Assembly: GCF_003048595.2 (NCBI RefSeq)
Contig: NZ_CP049270.1
Span: 868,001 to 932,000, forward strand
Direction: 5' to 3'
DNA from: Campylobacter concisus
GTDB taxonomy: Bacteria > Campylobacterota > Campylobacteria > Campylobacterales > Campylobacteraceae
DNA length: 64,000 nt
Shown: positions 27,812 through 36,558 of the stretch, piece after piece
Layout: each line of letters starts with the position of its first letter
How positions within the stretch are numbered: the first letter of the stretch is position 1
Position numbers and translations under genes: made by a program
Notes under the pieces: generated by a model
The model's database searches: none
Seen by the model: the letters and a program-made list of their open reading frames with translations, nothing else
Told to the model about the DNA's origin: nothing

Positions 27812-29324
27812 AGATCGTTTTAGAAAAACCTAAGTCTTTTAATGATTGATTAAGTGGCTTTTTTTTGTCAAAATCAACCACATGAGGAGTGATGACAAAG
27901 ATAAGCTCTGTTGTTTTTATATTGTCTCTTGTGCTTTTAAAGACACCACCTATAAGTGGGATATCAGAAAGAAGAGGTACAGAAGTATTATTTTTACCCT
28001 TTGTCTGGCCTATTAATCCACCAAGAATAATAGTATCACCGCTATCAACTTGAACAACAGTTGAAAGCTTCTTTTGCACTGTATCCGGAGCAATCTCTCT
28101 TAACGCATTTTGTCTTGTGTCGTCTTCAGCGTATTTAAAGTTACTAAGCGATGGATTGATTCGAAGCATGATTTTATTATTATCAGAAACTTCTGGTAGT
28201 AAATTTAATAATATGCCTATAAAAACAGAGTATTGTTTATAAGTAGTTGTTAGCCTATCACTATTGCTGTTTCCATTGTCAGTTTTTTGTTGAACACGGT
28301 AGTTTATGTTATCACCAACTGAGATTAGCGCTTGCTGATTATTAAGTGTTGTTACTTTTGGACTTGATATAACCTTTGTCTTTCCATTTGTTTCAAGAAA
28401 ATTTATCATTCCATCAAGGCTAAAATTTAAATTAGCTGCAATATTTAATGTACGTCCAAATCCATCACTTAGGCTATTTCCTTTATTTGTCCAAGTAGCA
28501 CTTGAGCTCGGATTGTTTCTTGAATTACCAATGTATGTATTAAACCCAAGTTCAAATTTACTCCAATCAACGCCTTGCTTGTATTCATTATTTAACTCAA
28601 CTGAAATAATAGAAACATCAATAATTACTTGTTTTTTTAGTCTTTTTTGCATTTCATCTATATATTTCTCAACTCGCTTAAGTTGAGAAGGAGTGGCCGT
28701 AACAGTGATAAGGCCCGCATTTTGATTTATGATAGGATCAGGCGCTGTGATATGTTCGCTACTATTATTTAAAATAGCTTTAAGCTCAGCATCTAGTTTT
28801 TCCCAAAAGTCAAACCTTTCAGTAGTTTTTATAAGGTTGCTTGAGCCTTGAGAACTATCATCTTGGGAATTATCGCTACTACTTGAACCACTAGAAATTT
28901 CAGATGGAGTGGCATCCACTGAAGCTTGGGTGACAGCAGTTCCTTCTCTAATAGAAGTTATATAATCTAGTTTAAAAATTTGAGTTTTTAAAGATGAAAT
29001 TTTTAATACATTATTTGAAAACTCGTAGCTTAAATTTTTCTCACTTAAAAGCAGGTCAAAAACTTCGCTAAGACTCATATTTCTGATATTAACGCCGAAA
29101 ACTTTATCTTTTAGCTCTGTTTTGCTATAAGTATCCTTTGCAACAATACTAAAGTTACACATTTCTGAAAGCTGATTTAACACATCTACTAGCGCAACAT
29201 CATCTGAAATTTTCATATTAAAATTATTGCTTAAACAACTACTCTCATTAGCACTAGCATAATTCATATTCAAGCAAATGAGTGCACCCATTATTAATAT
29301 TTTACTTAATCTTAATCTCAACAT
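27804..29324 (-). CDS. ctsD: secretin CtsD (GspD/PilQ/MshL family)
   Basis: This outer-membrane secretin probably forms the channel for incoming DNA. It has a signal peptide (1-25, ending NYASA), an N-terminal STN-like domain (about 35-100) and a Ser-rich linker near 150-165. An N1-type domain follows (ITAPDPIINQNAGLITVTATPSQ region). The C-terminal secretin domain ends with GGLIGQTKGKNNTSVPLLSD and IPLIGGVFKST. The start at 29324 is favoured because GGAAG stands upstream of this ATG; an ATG four codons earlier lacks such a site. Confidence 0.88.
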   Translation of the reverse strand: MLRLRLSKILIMGALICLNMNYASANESSCLSNNFNMKISDDVALVDVLNQLSEMCNFSIVAKDTYSKTELKDKVFGVNIRNMSLSEVFDLLLSEKNLSYEFSNNVLKISSLKTQIFKLDYITSIREGTAVTQASVDATPSEISSGSSSSDNSQDDSSQGSSNLIKTTERFDFWEKLDAELKAILNNSSEHITAPDPIINQNAGLITVTATPSQLKRVEKYIDEMQKRLKKQVIIDVSIISVELNNEYKQGVDWSKFELGFNTYIGNSRNNPSSSATWTNKGNSLSDGFGRTLNIAANLNFSLDGMINFLETNGKTKVISSPKVTTLNNQQALISVGDNINYRVQQKTDNGNSNSDRLTTTYKQYSVFIGILLNLLPEVSDNNKIMLRINPSLSNFKYAEDDTRQNALREIAPDTVQKKLSTVVQVDSGDTIILGGLIGQTKGKNNTSVPLLSDIPLIGGVFKSTRDNIKTTELIFVITPHVVDFDKKKPLNQSLKDLGFSKTIYE

Positions 29325-29715
29325 TTTTACTTCCATTTTTTAAAATTAGCTCTTGTTTCTCATCACCTTTTACTAAAAAAACACTATTTTTAGTAATATT
29401 GGCTATTTTGTAACCATCAACAATATCACCGACAGCATACCACTTGGAATCAATATTTGCTTTGTTTAATAAAATTGCTTTTAAACTAAGCCCTTTTGAA
29501 GCCTGAGGGGCAATTGATAAATTTTGATCTGTTACCGTCTTGATAGGTTCTTGTTTAAAAGGATTTTTTATACTAGAAAGCTCAATATCGCTAAGACCGC
29601 TTCTTTTTTCCTTTATTTTTTCAAAAATTTTATCATAAGAGTCCATTTCCTCTTGAAGCTGATTAGCAAAAGCAATATTTAAAAATAAAAAAGCCAATAA
29701 GATTTTTATTTTCAT
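29302..29715 (-). CDS. small periplasmic protein of the DNA-uptake operon (PilP/GspC-like)
   Basis: This 137-residue protein starts at 29715 with a signal peptide (MKIKILLAFLFLNIAFA). A C-terminal domain (about 75-137) with LSLKAILLNKANIDSKWYAV, then GYKIANI and VFLVKGDEKQELIL, looks like the HR domain of PilP or GspC, which contacts the secretin. A longer start at 29733 would overlap the preceding gene. It precedes the secretin, and C. jejuni CtsR occupies the corresponding position, so it may be its counterpart. Confidence 0.65.
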   Translation of the reverse strand: MKIKILLAFLFLNIAFANQLQEEMDSYDKIFEKIKEKRSGLSDIELSSIKNPFKQEPIKTVTDQNLSIAPQASKGLSLKAILLNKANIDSKWYAVGDIVDGYKIANITKNSVFLVKGDEKQELILKNGSKNVEIKIK

Positions 29716-30362
29716 TAGTATTTCATCCCCCAAACAGATATTGAGATCTTAGCGCCAAGCTCTTTTTGGGTAGAATTTACATCCATTTTATGAAGATCAA
29801 CTACTAGCTTTGATTCTTCAAGGCCATTTATATATGAAATCATATCTTTAAAACCTCCCAAAAATGTCAAGTCAATATTTAAAATTTGCTCAATCTTTTG
29901 GAAATTTGGCTCTTTTATATCGCTTTTTAACTCTAAAATTTTTATATTATTTTGCTTTGCTAAAGATACGATGTTGTCTAAAAAATTTGCCCAATTTTGA
30001 TCGTTAAATAATAAAAACGATAGTTCTTTTAGCTTTGAATCAAAATGAGCATTAAATTTTAAAACGCTAGAATATTTGCCTTTTAGCGCTTCAAGTATTT
30101 TGAACTCTTCATTTATTTTAAAATTTTTATCCCCACTAGGTGAGCTAGTCGATCTTAAATAATCTCTTGCTCTTGAAAGATCATTGCTAATTTTAGTATG
30201 CGAATTAAATCTTTCATCATAAAAATCTTGCGACGGATCAAAGCAAAGCATATAAACAATATAAATAATAATTAAAGCTGAACCCAAAAAAATTATATTT
30301 GTTTCACTTTGTTTTTTTGCGTCAAAATACTTATCTATTTTACTTAAAACGTCTTGTCTCAT
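29715..30362 (-). CDS. PilO-like inner-membrane protein (DNA-uptake operon)
   Basis: One transmembrane helix lies near residues 22-42 (IIFLGSALIIIYIVYML). It is followed by a coiled-coil stretch and a C-terminal ferredoxin-like region containing NIDLTFLGGFKDMISYINGLE, a pattern typical of PilO/MshJ. In type IV pilus systems PilO pairs with PilN to link the inner-membrane platform to the secretin. Here it follows a protein with a PilN-like half. The start overlaps the upstream stop by four bases, and its TAA overlaps the next ATG. Confidence 0.65.
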   Translation of the reverse strand: MRQDVLSKIDKYFDAKKQSETNIIFLGSALIIIYIVYMLCFDPSQDFYDERFNSHTKISNDLSRARDYLRSTSSPSGDKNFKINEEFKILEALKGKYSSVLKFNAHFDSKLKELSFLLFNDQNWANFLDNIVSLAKQNNIKILELKSDIKEPNFQKIEQILNIDLTFLGGFKDMISYINGLEESKLVVDLHKMDVNSTQKELGAKISISVWGMKY

Positions 30363-31879
30363 TGTCTAATCTCTATACTTATATTGCTTTCATACTCGTT
30401 GTTTTGCCTATCTTCTTTAATTTTTTTTGTATTTACTGAATATTTAGGCATCTTGCTAATATCTTTTATTAGCTGCGTAATCCTTTTTTCATTATCGCTA
30501 ACAACTGTTACTGTTAAATTTTTATCGTTGTTTTTAATATTTGTTATAAAAATGCTATTGTTGTTTATCATATCTGTAATTTCAAAAAGATTTAAACCTT
30601 TCATTACGTAGTGATCTTTTTTGTTTTCAATTTCTTGAAGCAACCCTTTTCTAAAATTTAACTTCTCTTCCTCTTTATCAGTTAATCCTTTTATATCATT
30701 TTGCTCTTTTTTTAGTCTTTCAAGAGTACTTCTTATTTGTGCTGCTTGCGCATTAAGCACATCAAGCTCATCACTTAGTCTTTGCGAATCTGCCTCTAAA
30801 ATACTGCCAGCTATATAATTATAAAGAGGATAGGACATGCTTAGGCAAAAAGTAGCGGCACACGTCAGTATAAATTTACCGCTTTTTCTTTTTGTAAACG
30901 GATCAGGCCTAAGCAAATTTGAGAAGTTAAAATCAGCATTAAAGGACTCTTTTTTATAAAAATTTGCATACAAAGCCATCATATTATGTCGTTCACTAAT
31001 GGCTAAATTTTTAGAATTTATTACAGTGCTTGTATTTAATTTCGTAGCATTTGTGCCGAGCTTTGTATTGATAAATTTTTCAAAACGTTCTATTTTATAG
31101 TCACAGTCAATATAGATATTTTTTATATTTATGCTGTAAATTCTATTAACAACATTTATCGTGTCATTTACGTAAAATATATAGTCCTCAAAAACAGTAT
31201 TTAGATCGTAGCTAAAGCCTTCTTCATTGCTATCTAAAAGCCCTCTTGTTTTTAGGATATTTGAAAAGCTTTCTAGACTTACTCTTTCGCCACTTTGCTC
31301 TATAAATTTATCTTTTAGATAATTTAGTGTGTATCTTAAACCTCTTGATGTAAGATATTCTCCATTTACATAAATGCTTATAAATGCTTCATCGGCCCTA
31401 AATGTCAAAAAACAATCACTCTGAGTGCTAGGAAGTAAGCCTTTTTTATATATAGCACTATATAAAAGCGGTTCTACAACGACATAATCTATAAAAGGGA
31501 CTCTTTTAGAAATATTTTTAAAAATTTTATTTATCGTTTCATTTGTAGCAATAAAAACATTAAAAATTCTATCTTCTTTTTCAACATTGCTTTCAAAATA
31601 AACTATTTTATAGTCAATCGCAGGATCAAGAGAGAGCTCTTCGTAAATTTTGATAGAGATATTGTTTTCAATATCCTCATCATCTATTGTTCTTGAGATG
31701 TTTATGGTGGCTGTTATTATATCTTTGTACTCGATATAAGATATAAAAAAGTCTCGCTTTAGAATATTCTTTGAAAGACTTAGTGTATCAACATTGCTAT
31801 TAGAAAATCTAAAACCTTCGTATTCATAAGGATTTAGCGTAACAATGGGAGTATCGTTAATTTTTTTAAGTTTTAGCAC
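30359..31879 (-). CDS. PilM-PilN-like fusion protein (DNA-uptake operon)
   Basis: Residues 1-300 resemble the actin-like PilM/MshI fold (ATATINISR, FLTFRADEAFISIYVNGEYLTSRG split across two strands). From about 313 the sequence NFSNLLRP matches the INLLP start of PilN. It is followed by a transmembrane helix at 336-358, a coiled coil and a C-terminal ferredoxin-like domain. So the cytoplasmic PilM and membrane PilN functions appear joined in one 506-residue chain. The start is GTG with GAGGT upstream. It is the first gene of the uptake cluster, 57 bases after era, and may be read from the era transcript. Confidence 0.65.
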   Translation of the reverse strand: MLKLKKINDTPIVTLNPYEYEGFRFSNSNVDTLSLSKNILKRDFFISYIEYKDIITATINISRTIDDEDIENNISIKIYEELSLDPAIDYKIVYFESNVEKEDRIFNVFIATNETINKIFKNISKRVPFIDYVVVEPLLYSAIYKKGLLPSTQSDCFLTFRADEAFISIYVNGEYLTSRGLRYTLNYLKDKFIEQSGERVSLESFSNILKTRGLLDSNEEGFSYDLNTVFEDYIFYVNDTINVVNRIYSINIKNIYIDCDYKIERFEKFINTKLGTNATKLNTSTVINSKNLAISERHNMMALYANFYKKESFNADFNFSNLLRPDPFTKRKSGKFILTCAATFCLSMSYPLYNYIAGSILEADSQRLSDELDVLNAQAAQIRSTLERLKKEQNDIKGLTDKEEEKLNFRKGLLQEIENKKDHYVMKGLNLFEITDMINNNSIFITNIKNNDKNLTVTVVSDNEKRITQLIKDISKMPKYSVNTKKIKEDRQNNEYESNISIEIRQ

Positions 31880-31936
31880 AAATTTACCTCATACAGCTCT
31901 AATTGGATCGTATTTTAATGTTTTTCAAACAAAAAA

Positions 31937-32806
31937 TCAATAGCCAATTATTTTATTAAGGCTCTTTTCTTCTTTACTCCAGCCTTTCTTAACGACTACA
32001 TCGAGTTTTAAAAAGACCTTTGATCCGGTTAAATTTTGTATTAACTTTCTTGCAAAAATTCCTATTCGTTTTATCGTTTCACCATTTTTACCGATGATCA
32101 TACTTTTATGGATTTCACGCTCAGTGATGATAATTGCAAAAATTTCAGTAATGCATGGCTTTTCTTTTACACTTTTTATTATTGCTTCGCTAAGATATGG
32201 GATCTCGTCGCTTAAATTTTCATAGATCGCTTCAAGTATAAATTCTCTAAAAATTTCCTTCTCATTTGTTGAAGTAAGAAATTCTGGATCGTAAAAATAC
32301 TCATGCTCTGGCAACAGCTTGCAAATTTCATCAAGAAGTGGCTTTTTATAGGTAGGCTGCTTGGTACTAAAAGTAAGCAGGGCTGCAAATTTATCTTGAA
32401 ATTTTTGATATTGGGTGATCTTTTCTAAGACTTTCGCATTTGAGCTCTCATCGACTTTTGTTAGCACTAAGATGTGTGGTTTTTCAGGATTTAGAGCTAG
32501 AAATTTCTTATAGTCACTTGTATCATCATGAATAGGCGCTAAAAATACGATGAGATCGCAGTCTCCCATCGATTTTATCGCTTGACTAATTAGTAGTTGA
32601 TTTATCGCCTTGTTGCTTTCATGAAGTCCTGGCGTGTCGGTGAAGATGATTTGATCTTTACCATTCATAACTATACCATTTATCTTTCTACGAGTCGCAT
32701 TTTGTTTGTGCGAGACGATAGCGATCTTTTCGTTCAACAAGGCATTTAAAAATGAGCTTTTGCCAGCATTTGTGCGTCCTATGATGCTAACAAAGCCTGA
32801 TTTCAA
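31937..32806 (-). CDS. era: GTPase Era
   Basis: Era is an essential GTPase that binds 16S rRNA and helps to mature the 30S subunit. G1 is GRTNAGKSS (residues 8-16), G3 is DTPGLHE and G4 is LTKVDES. A C-terminal KH domain contains [25 protein letters not shown]-type residues (IIGKNGE core). The length of 289 matches the family. The ATG overlaps the end of hslU by four bases. Confidence 0.97.
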   Translation of the reverse strand: MKSGFVSIIGRTNAGKSSFLNALLNEKIAIVSHKQNATRRKINGIVMNGKDQIIFTDTPGLHESNKAINQLLISQAIKSMGDCDLIVFLAPIHDDTSDYKKFLALNPEKPHILVLTKVDESSNAKVLEKITQYQKFQDKFAALLTFSTKQPTYKKPLLDEICKLLPEHEYFYDPEFLTSTNEKEIFREFILEAIYENLSDEIPYLSEAIIKSVKEKPCITEIFAIIITEREIHKSMIIGKNGETIKRIGIFARKLIQNLTGSKVFLKLDVVVKKGWSKEEKSLNKIIGY

Positions 32807-34125
32807 AGTATGTACCTCGCTAGATCTTGATCTTCTACTACATCTTTTAGGCGCTCTTTTACGAGCTCTTTTGTCACACTTATCTTCTCGCCGCTCTTTT
32901 CGCTAGCCTCAAAGCTGATATCTTCTATCACGCGCTCGATCACCGTATGAAGGCGTCTAGCACCGATATCTTCCATCTTTTCATTTGCAGCGTGAGCTAT
33001 CCTAGCTATCTCTTTTATCGCTTCATCGTCAAATTCTAGCTCAACATTTTCAGTTGAAAGAAGTGCGATATATTGTTTTAAAAGCGAATTTTTTGGCTGG
33101 GTTAAAATTTGATAAAGCGCGTCCTCATCAAGGCTATCAAGCTCGACTCTTAGCGGGAAACGGCCTTGAAGCTCAGGGATTAGATCGCTTGGTTTGCTTA
33201 TGTGAAAGGCACCAGCAGCGATAAATAAAATATGATCTGTCTTTAAATTTCCAAATTTGGTATTTACATTTGAGCCCTCAACGATAGGTAGCAAGTCTCT
33301 TTGTACGCCTTCTTTGCTAGGATCTTGCCTGTTTGAGCTACCCGAACCAACAGCTACTTTATCTATCTCATCTATAAAGATGATGCCTTCGTTTTCGGCT
33401 CTTCTTAAAGCCTCAGTTTTTATGCTCTCGATATCTAAAATTTTATCATTTGCCTCGCTTTGAAGGGCTTTTTTGGCGTCTTTTACCTTCATCTCTTTTT
33501 TGATGTTTTTACCACCGATGCCAATTATCTTTATAAAGCTCTCTTGCATCTGCGCCATATCAGGTGGTACGTTTGAGCCAGCTTCAAGCGGATTTTGCTG
33601 TACCTCGATCTCGATGCTTAGCTCGTTAAGCTCGCCATTTCTTAGCCTATTTAGCATCTTCTCATAGCTCTTAGCGTATTCTGCTTGCTTCTCCTCGCTT
33701 GCCCCTTTTGGAAGTGGCGGAAGTAGTTTTGAGACGATCTTTTCTTCGATGTAGGCGTTGATTTTGTCTTGATTTTTCTCGCTTTGCTCATTTTTTACGA
33801 GATTATATGAGGCCATAGCAAGGTCTCTTACCATGCTCTCAACATCGCGACCAACAAAGCCAACTTCAGTATATTTGCTAGCCTCGACCTTTATAAATGG
33901 CAGTCCCATCATCTTTGAAAGACGCCTTGCGATCTCAGTTTTACCAACGCCAGTTGAGCCGATCATCAAGATATTTTTTGGCATGATGTCATCTTGCAAG
34001 CTCTTTTCAAGCTTCATACGGCGGTAGCGGTTGCGAAGTGCGATAGCTATGATCTTTTTGGCATCCTTTTGACCGATCACATAGTCATCTAAAAATTTAA
34101 CAATTTCTCTTGGTATTAAGTTCAT
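32803..34125 (-). CDS. hslU: HslU, ATPase subunit of HslVU protease
   Basis: HslU is an AAA+ unfoldase that feeds proteins to HslV. It shows [17 protein letters not shown] at the N-terminus, Walker [10 protein letters not shown], the pore motif region near [11 protein letters not shown], Walker [11 protein letters not shown] and a C-terminus ending ARYIL that inserts into HslV. I begin at ATG 34125, nine bases after the hslV stop. A frame extending to 34179 would run into hslV. The mature length is 440 residues. Confidence 0.96.
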   Translation of the reverse strand: MNLIPREIVKFLDDYVIGQKDAKKIIAIALRNRYRRMKLEKSLQDDIMPKNILMIGSTGVGKTEIARRLSKMMGLPFIKVEASKYTEVGFVGRDVESMVRDLAMASYNLVKNEQSEKNQDKINAYIEEKIVSKLLPPLPKGASEEKQAEYAKSYEKMLNRLRNGELNELSIEIEVQQNPLEAGSNVPPDMAQMQESFIKIIGIGGKNIKKEMKVKDAKKALQSEANDKILDIESIKTEALRRAENEGIIFIDEIDKVAVGSGSSNRQDPSKEGVQRDLLPIVEGSNVNTKFGNLKTDHILFIAAGAFHISKPSDLIPELQGRFPLRVELDSLDEDALYQILTQPKNSLLKQYIALLSTENVELEFDDEAIKEIARIAHAANEKMEDIGARRLHTVIERVIEDISFEASEKSGEKISVTKELVKERLKDVVEDQDLARYIL

Positions 34126-34133
34126 TCTCTCTC

Positions 34134-34667
34134 TTATTCTAAAACATAAGTTTTGATGTTTGTATTTGTATAGATGCAAATTTCGCCGGCGATCTTGAGG
34201 CTCTCTTTGACTAGCTCCTCTTCGTCGATATCGGCAAATTTATCTAAAGCACGGGCTGCTGAAAGAGCGTAGTTGCCGCCACTTCCGATAGCTGCTATCT
34301 TGCCATCTTCAGGTTCTACTACATCTCCAGTGCCACTAAGTAAGAAAATTTTATCCCTATCAAGCACGAGCATCATAGCTTCAAGCTTCCTTAGATACTT
34401 GTCTTTACGCCACTCTTTGCTAAATTCTATCACCGCCTTTAGCAAATCGCCCTTTGTATGCTCTAAATTTTTCTCAAACATATCAAAGAGATTAAACGCG
34501 TCAGCGGTGCTACCAGCAAAGCCAGCTAGAACTTTGCCATTATGAATTTTACGAATTTTTACGGCATTGCCTTTTAAGACGGTATTTCCAAAGCTCACCT
34601 GTCCGTCGCCGCCGATGACTGACTTGTTTTTGCCTTTGTAGGCTAAGATGGTTGTAGCATGAAACAT
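34134..34667 (-). CDS. hslV: HslV, peptidase subunit of HslVU protease
   Basis: HslV is a proteasome-like threonine peptidase. The N-terminus reads [12 protein letters not shown], so the catalytic threonine (T5) is exposed only after removal of MFHA, a four-residue propeptide instead of the single Met of E. coli HslV. Conserved [22 protein letters not shown] and the [15 protein letters not shown] region are present. AGGAGAG precedes the ATG, which directly follows the rplI stop. Confidence 0.96.
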   Translation of the reverse strand: MFHATTILAYKGKNKSVIGGDGQVSFGNTVLKGNAVKIRKIHNGKVLAGFAGSTADAFNLFDMFEKNLEHTKGDLLKAVIEFSKEWRKDKYLRKLEAMMLVLDRDKIFLLSGTGDVVEPEDGKIAAIGSGGNYALSAARALDKFADIDEEELVKESLKIAGEICIYTNTNIKTYVLE

Positions 34668-35114
34668 CTACTCTCCTTGCACATCAACCTTTAAGCTCGC
34701 ATTTATCGAGTGTCCAAGCTTTACATGAACGTCATAAAGACCTACCGCTTTTAGATGCGTATCCATATCGATCGCTTTTTTCTCGACAACTAAATGATGC
34801 GTTTTTTCAAGCTCTGCTGCGATCTCCTCTTTTGAGACCGAACCAAAAAGCGAGCCATTTGCGCCAAGAGTTTTTTTGATGACGACTGTCACTTTTGCAA
34901 GCTCTTCTTTTAGTTTTTCTAAATTTGCGATCTCATATTTTAGCTCTTCAGCCTTTCTTTTTTGAGCTGCTTCATATTGACGAAGAACATCTGGAGTGGC
35001 TGCTTTTGCAAAGCCTTTGCCGATTAAGAAGTTATTACCGTAGCCGTCTTTTACCTCTTTTATCTCGCCAGCTTTTCCAAGTCCTTTTACATCTTTTATT
35101 AATAATACTTTCAT
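34668..35114 (-). CDS. rplI: 50S ribosomal protein L9
   Basis: L9 binds 23S rRNA near the L1 stalk. The 148-residue protein has the N-terminal RNA-binding domain (MKVLLIKDVKGLGKAGEI, then DGYGNNFLI), a long connecting helix rich in Lys/Glu and a C-terminal domain including GSLFGSVSKEEIA. A ribosome binding site AAAAGGATAAAA precedes the ATG. It lies 24 bases downstream of argG and is followed at once by hslV. Confidence 0.97.
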   Translation of the reverse strand: MKVLLIKDVKGLGKAGEIKEVKDGYGNNFLIGKGFAKAATPDVLRQYEAAQKRKAEELKYEIANLEKLKEELAKVTVVIKKTLGANGSLFGSVSKEEIAAELEKTHHLVVEKKAIDMDTHLKAVGLYDVHVKLGHSINASLKVDVQGE

Positions 35115-35138
35115 TTTTATCCTTTTTAAATTTTATTA

Positions 35139-36362
35139 TTAGTCAAATTTTCGCCCATTTTTGCGTGCGATTATAAAGCGAAGTGCATTTAGCTTGATAA
35201 ATCCCTCTGCATCTTTTTGGTCATAAACGCTGTCCTCTTCAAACGTGCAGTATGCCTCGCTAAATAGATTATCATTTTTGCTGCTTCTGCCAAGGATGAT
35301 CACATTGCCTTTATAAAGCTCAACTTTTACAGAGCCATTTACGTGCTCTTGGCTCTTGTCGATGAGCGCTTGGAGCATATTTCGCTCAGGTGACCACCAG
35401 TAGCCGTTATAGACTAGCTCGGCGTATTTTGGCATGATCTCATCTTTTAAGTGAGCCGCACCGCGGTCAAGCGTGATGCTCTCGATCGCGCGGTGAGCTT
35501 TTAGCATTATCGTACCGCCTGGAGTTTCGTAGCAGCCGCGGCTCTTCATACCAACTGAGCGGTTTTCTACTATGTCAAGTCTGCCGATACCGTGTTTTGC
35601 GCCAAGGCGGTTTAGCTCGGTTAAAATTTCAGCTGGGCTCATTTTTTTACCATTTATGCTTACTGGATCGCCTTTTTCATAGCCGATCTCAATAATCTCG
35701 CTCTTGTCTGGGGCATTTTTAGGGTCAACACTCCATCTCCACATATCATCTTCTGGTGCGTGGCTCGGATCTTCGAGCACTAGACCTTCGTAGCTTATGT
35801 GAAGTAAATTTGCGTCCATTGAGTATGGGCTCTTGCCTGGTTTTTTAGTGATATCTATGCCGTTTTTCTCAGCGTATGCTAAAAGTTTTTCACGGCTATT
35901 TAGATCCCACTCGCGCCATGGAGCGATGATGGTTAGATTATCGCCAAGTGCGTAGTATCCAAGCTCAAAGCGAACTTGGTCGTTGCCTTTGCCTGTTGCC
36001 CCGTGACTCACACCATCAGCGCCAACAAGTCTTGCGATCTCGCTTTGGCGTTTTGCTATTAGCGGGCGCGCTATCGATGTGCCAAGCAGATACTCACCCT
36101 CATAGACTGCGTTTGCTCTAAACATTGGAAATACATAATCACGTACAAATTCTTCTCTTAAATCTTCTATAAAAATATTTTCAGGCTTTACACCAAGCGC
36201 TAAGGCTTTTTTACGTGCAGGCTCTAGCTCTTCGCCTTGTCCGATGTCAGCTGTAAATGTAACTACTTCGCAGTTATATTCATCTTGAAGCCATTTTAAA
36301 ATGATACTTGTGTCAAGTCCGCCAGAGTATGCTAAAACCACTTTTTTTACGTCTTTTTTCAT
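35139..36362 (-). CDS. argG: argininosuccinate synthase
   Basis: ArgG joins citrulline and aspartate with ATP in arginine synthesis. The N-type ATP pyrophosphatase motif AYSGGLDTS (residues 10-18) is clear. The family motifs [13 protein letters not shown] and [16 protein letters not shown] are present. The 407-residue length is standard. AAAAGGAAGAG precedes the ATG, and a TAAAAT -10 candidate lies about 28 bases upstream. Confidence 0.97.
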   Translation of the reverse strand: MKKDVKKVVLAYSGGLDTSIILKWLQDEYNCEVVTFTADIGQGEELEPARKKALALGVKPENIFIEDLREEFVRDYVFPMFRANAVYEGEYLLGTSIARPLIAKRQSEIARLVGADGVSHGATGKGNDQVRFELGYYALGDNLTIIAPWREWDLNSREKLLAYAEKNGIDITKKPGKSPYSMDANLLHISYEGLVLEDPSHAPEDDMWRWSVDPKNAPDKSEIIEIGYEKGDPVSINGKKMSPAEILTELNRLGAKHGIGRLDIVENRSVGMKSRGCYETPGGTIMLKAHRAIESITLDRGAAHLKDEIMPKYAELVYNGYWWSPERNMLQALIDKSQEHVNGSVKVELYKGNVIILGRSSKNDNLFSEAYCTFEEDSVYDQKDAEGFIKLNALRFIIARKNGRKFD

Positions 36363-36389
36363 AGCTCTTCCTTTTGTTAAAATGGTCGT

Positions 36390-36395
36390 ATTTTA
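36390..36395 (-). promoter_or_regulatory. candidate -10 element for argG
   Basis: TAAAAT on the minus strand, in the context GGCTAAAATACG, lies 28 bases before the argG ATG. The region upstream is very AT-rich, as usual for Campylobacter sigma70 promoters. It shares the 36363-36558 intergenic space with the divergent receptor promoter. Confidence 0.4.
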
Positions 36396-36482
36396 GCCTA
36401 AATTGATTAATCTTTAATAAATTAATTTAATAAATAATTTAAGATTTTACTAGAAATTTTTACAAAAAAGGTTATTGTTTAA

Positions 36483-36501
36483 AATTATGATAATTAATAT
36501 T
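36483..36501 (+). promoter_or_regulatory. candidate Fur box upstream of TonB-dependent receptor
   Basis: The 19 bases AATTATGATAATTAATATT match the classic Fur consensus at about 14 of 19 positions by hand alignment. The site ends six bases before a TATATA element (36507-36512) that could be the receptor's -10, so Fur bound here would block the promoter. The background is AT-rich and chance matches are common, but the gene downstream is of a type usually controlled by iron. Confidence 0.45.
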
Positions 36502-36506
36502 ATTTT

Positions 36507-36512
36507 TATATA
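36507..36512 (+). promoter_or_regulatory. candidate -10 element for receptor-esterase genes
   Basis: TATATA lies about 46 bases before the receptor ATG and directly after the candidate Fur site. It is the best -10-like word in this part of the intergenic region. Confidence 0.3.
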
Positions 36513-36558
36513 CACTTTGTTAAATTTTTTGGTTTTAAAATTTAAAAAAGGAATAGTC

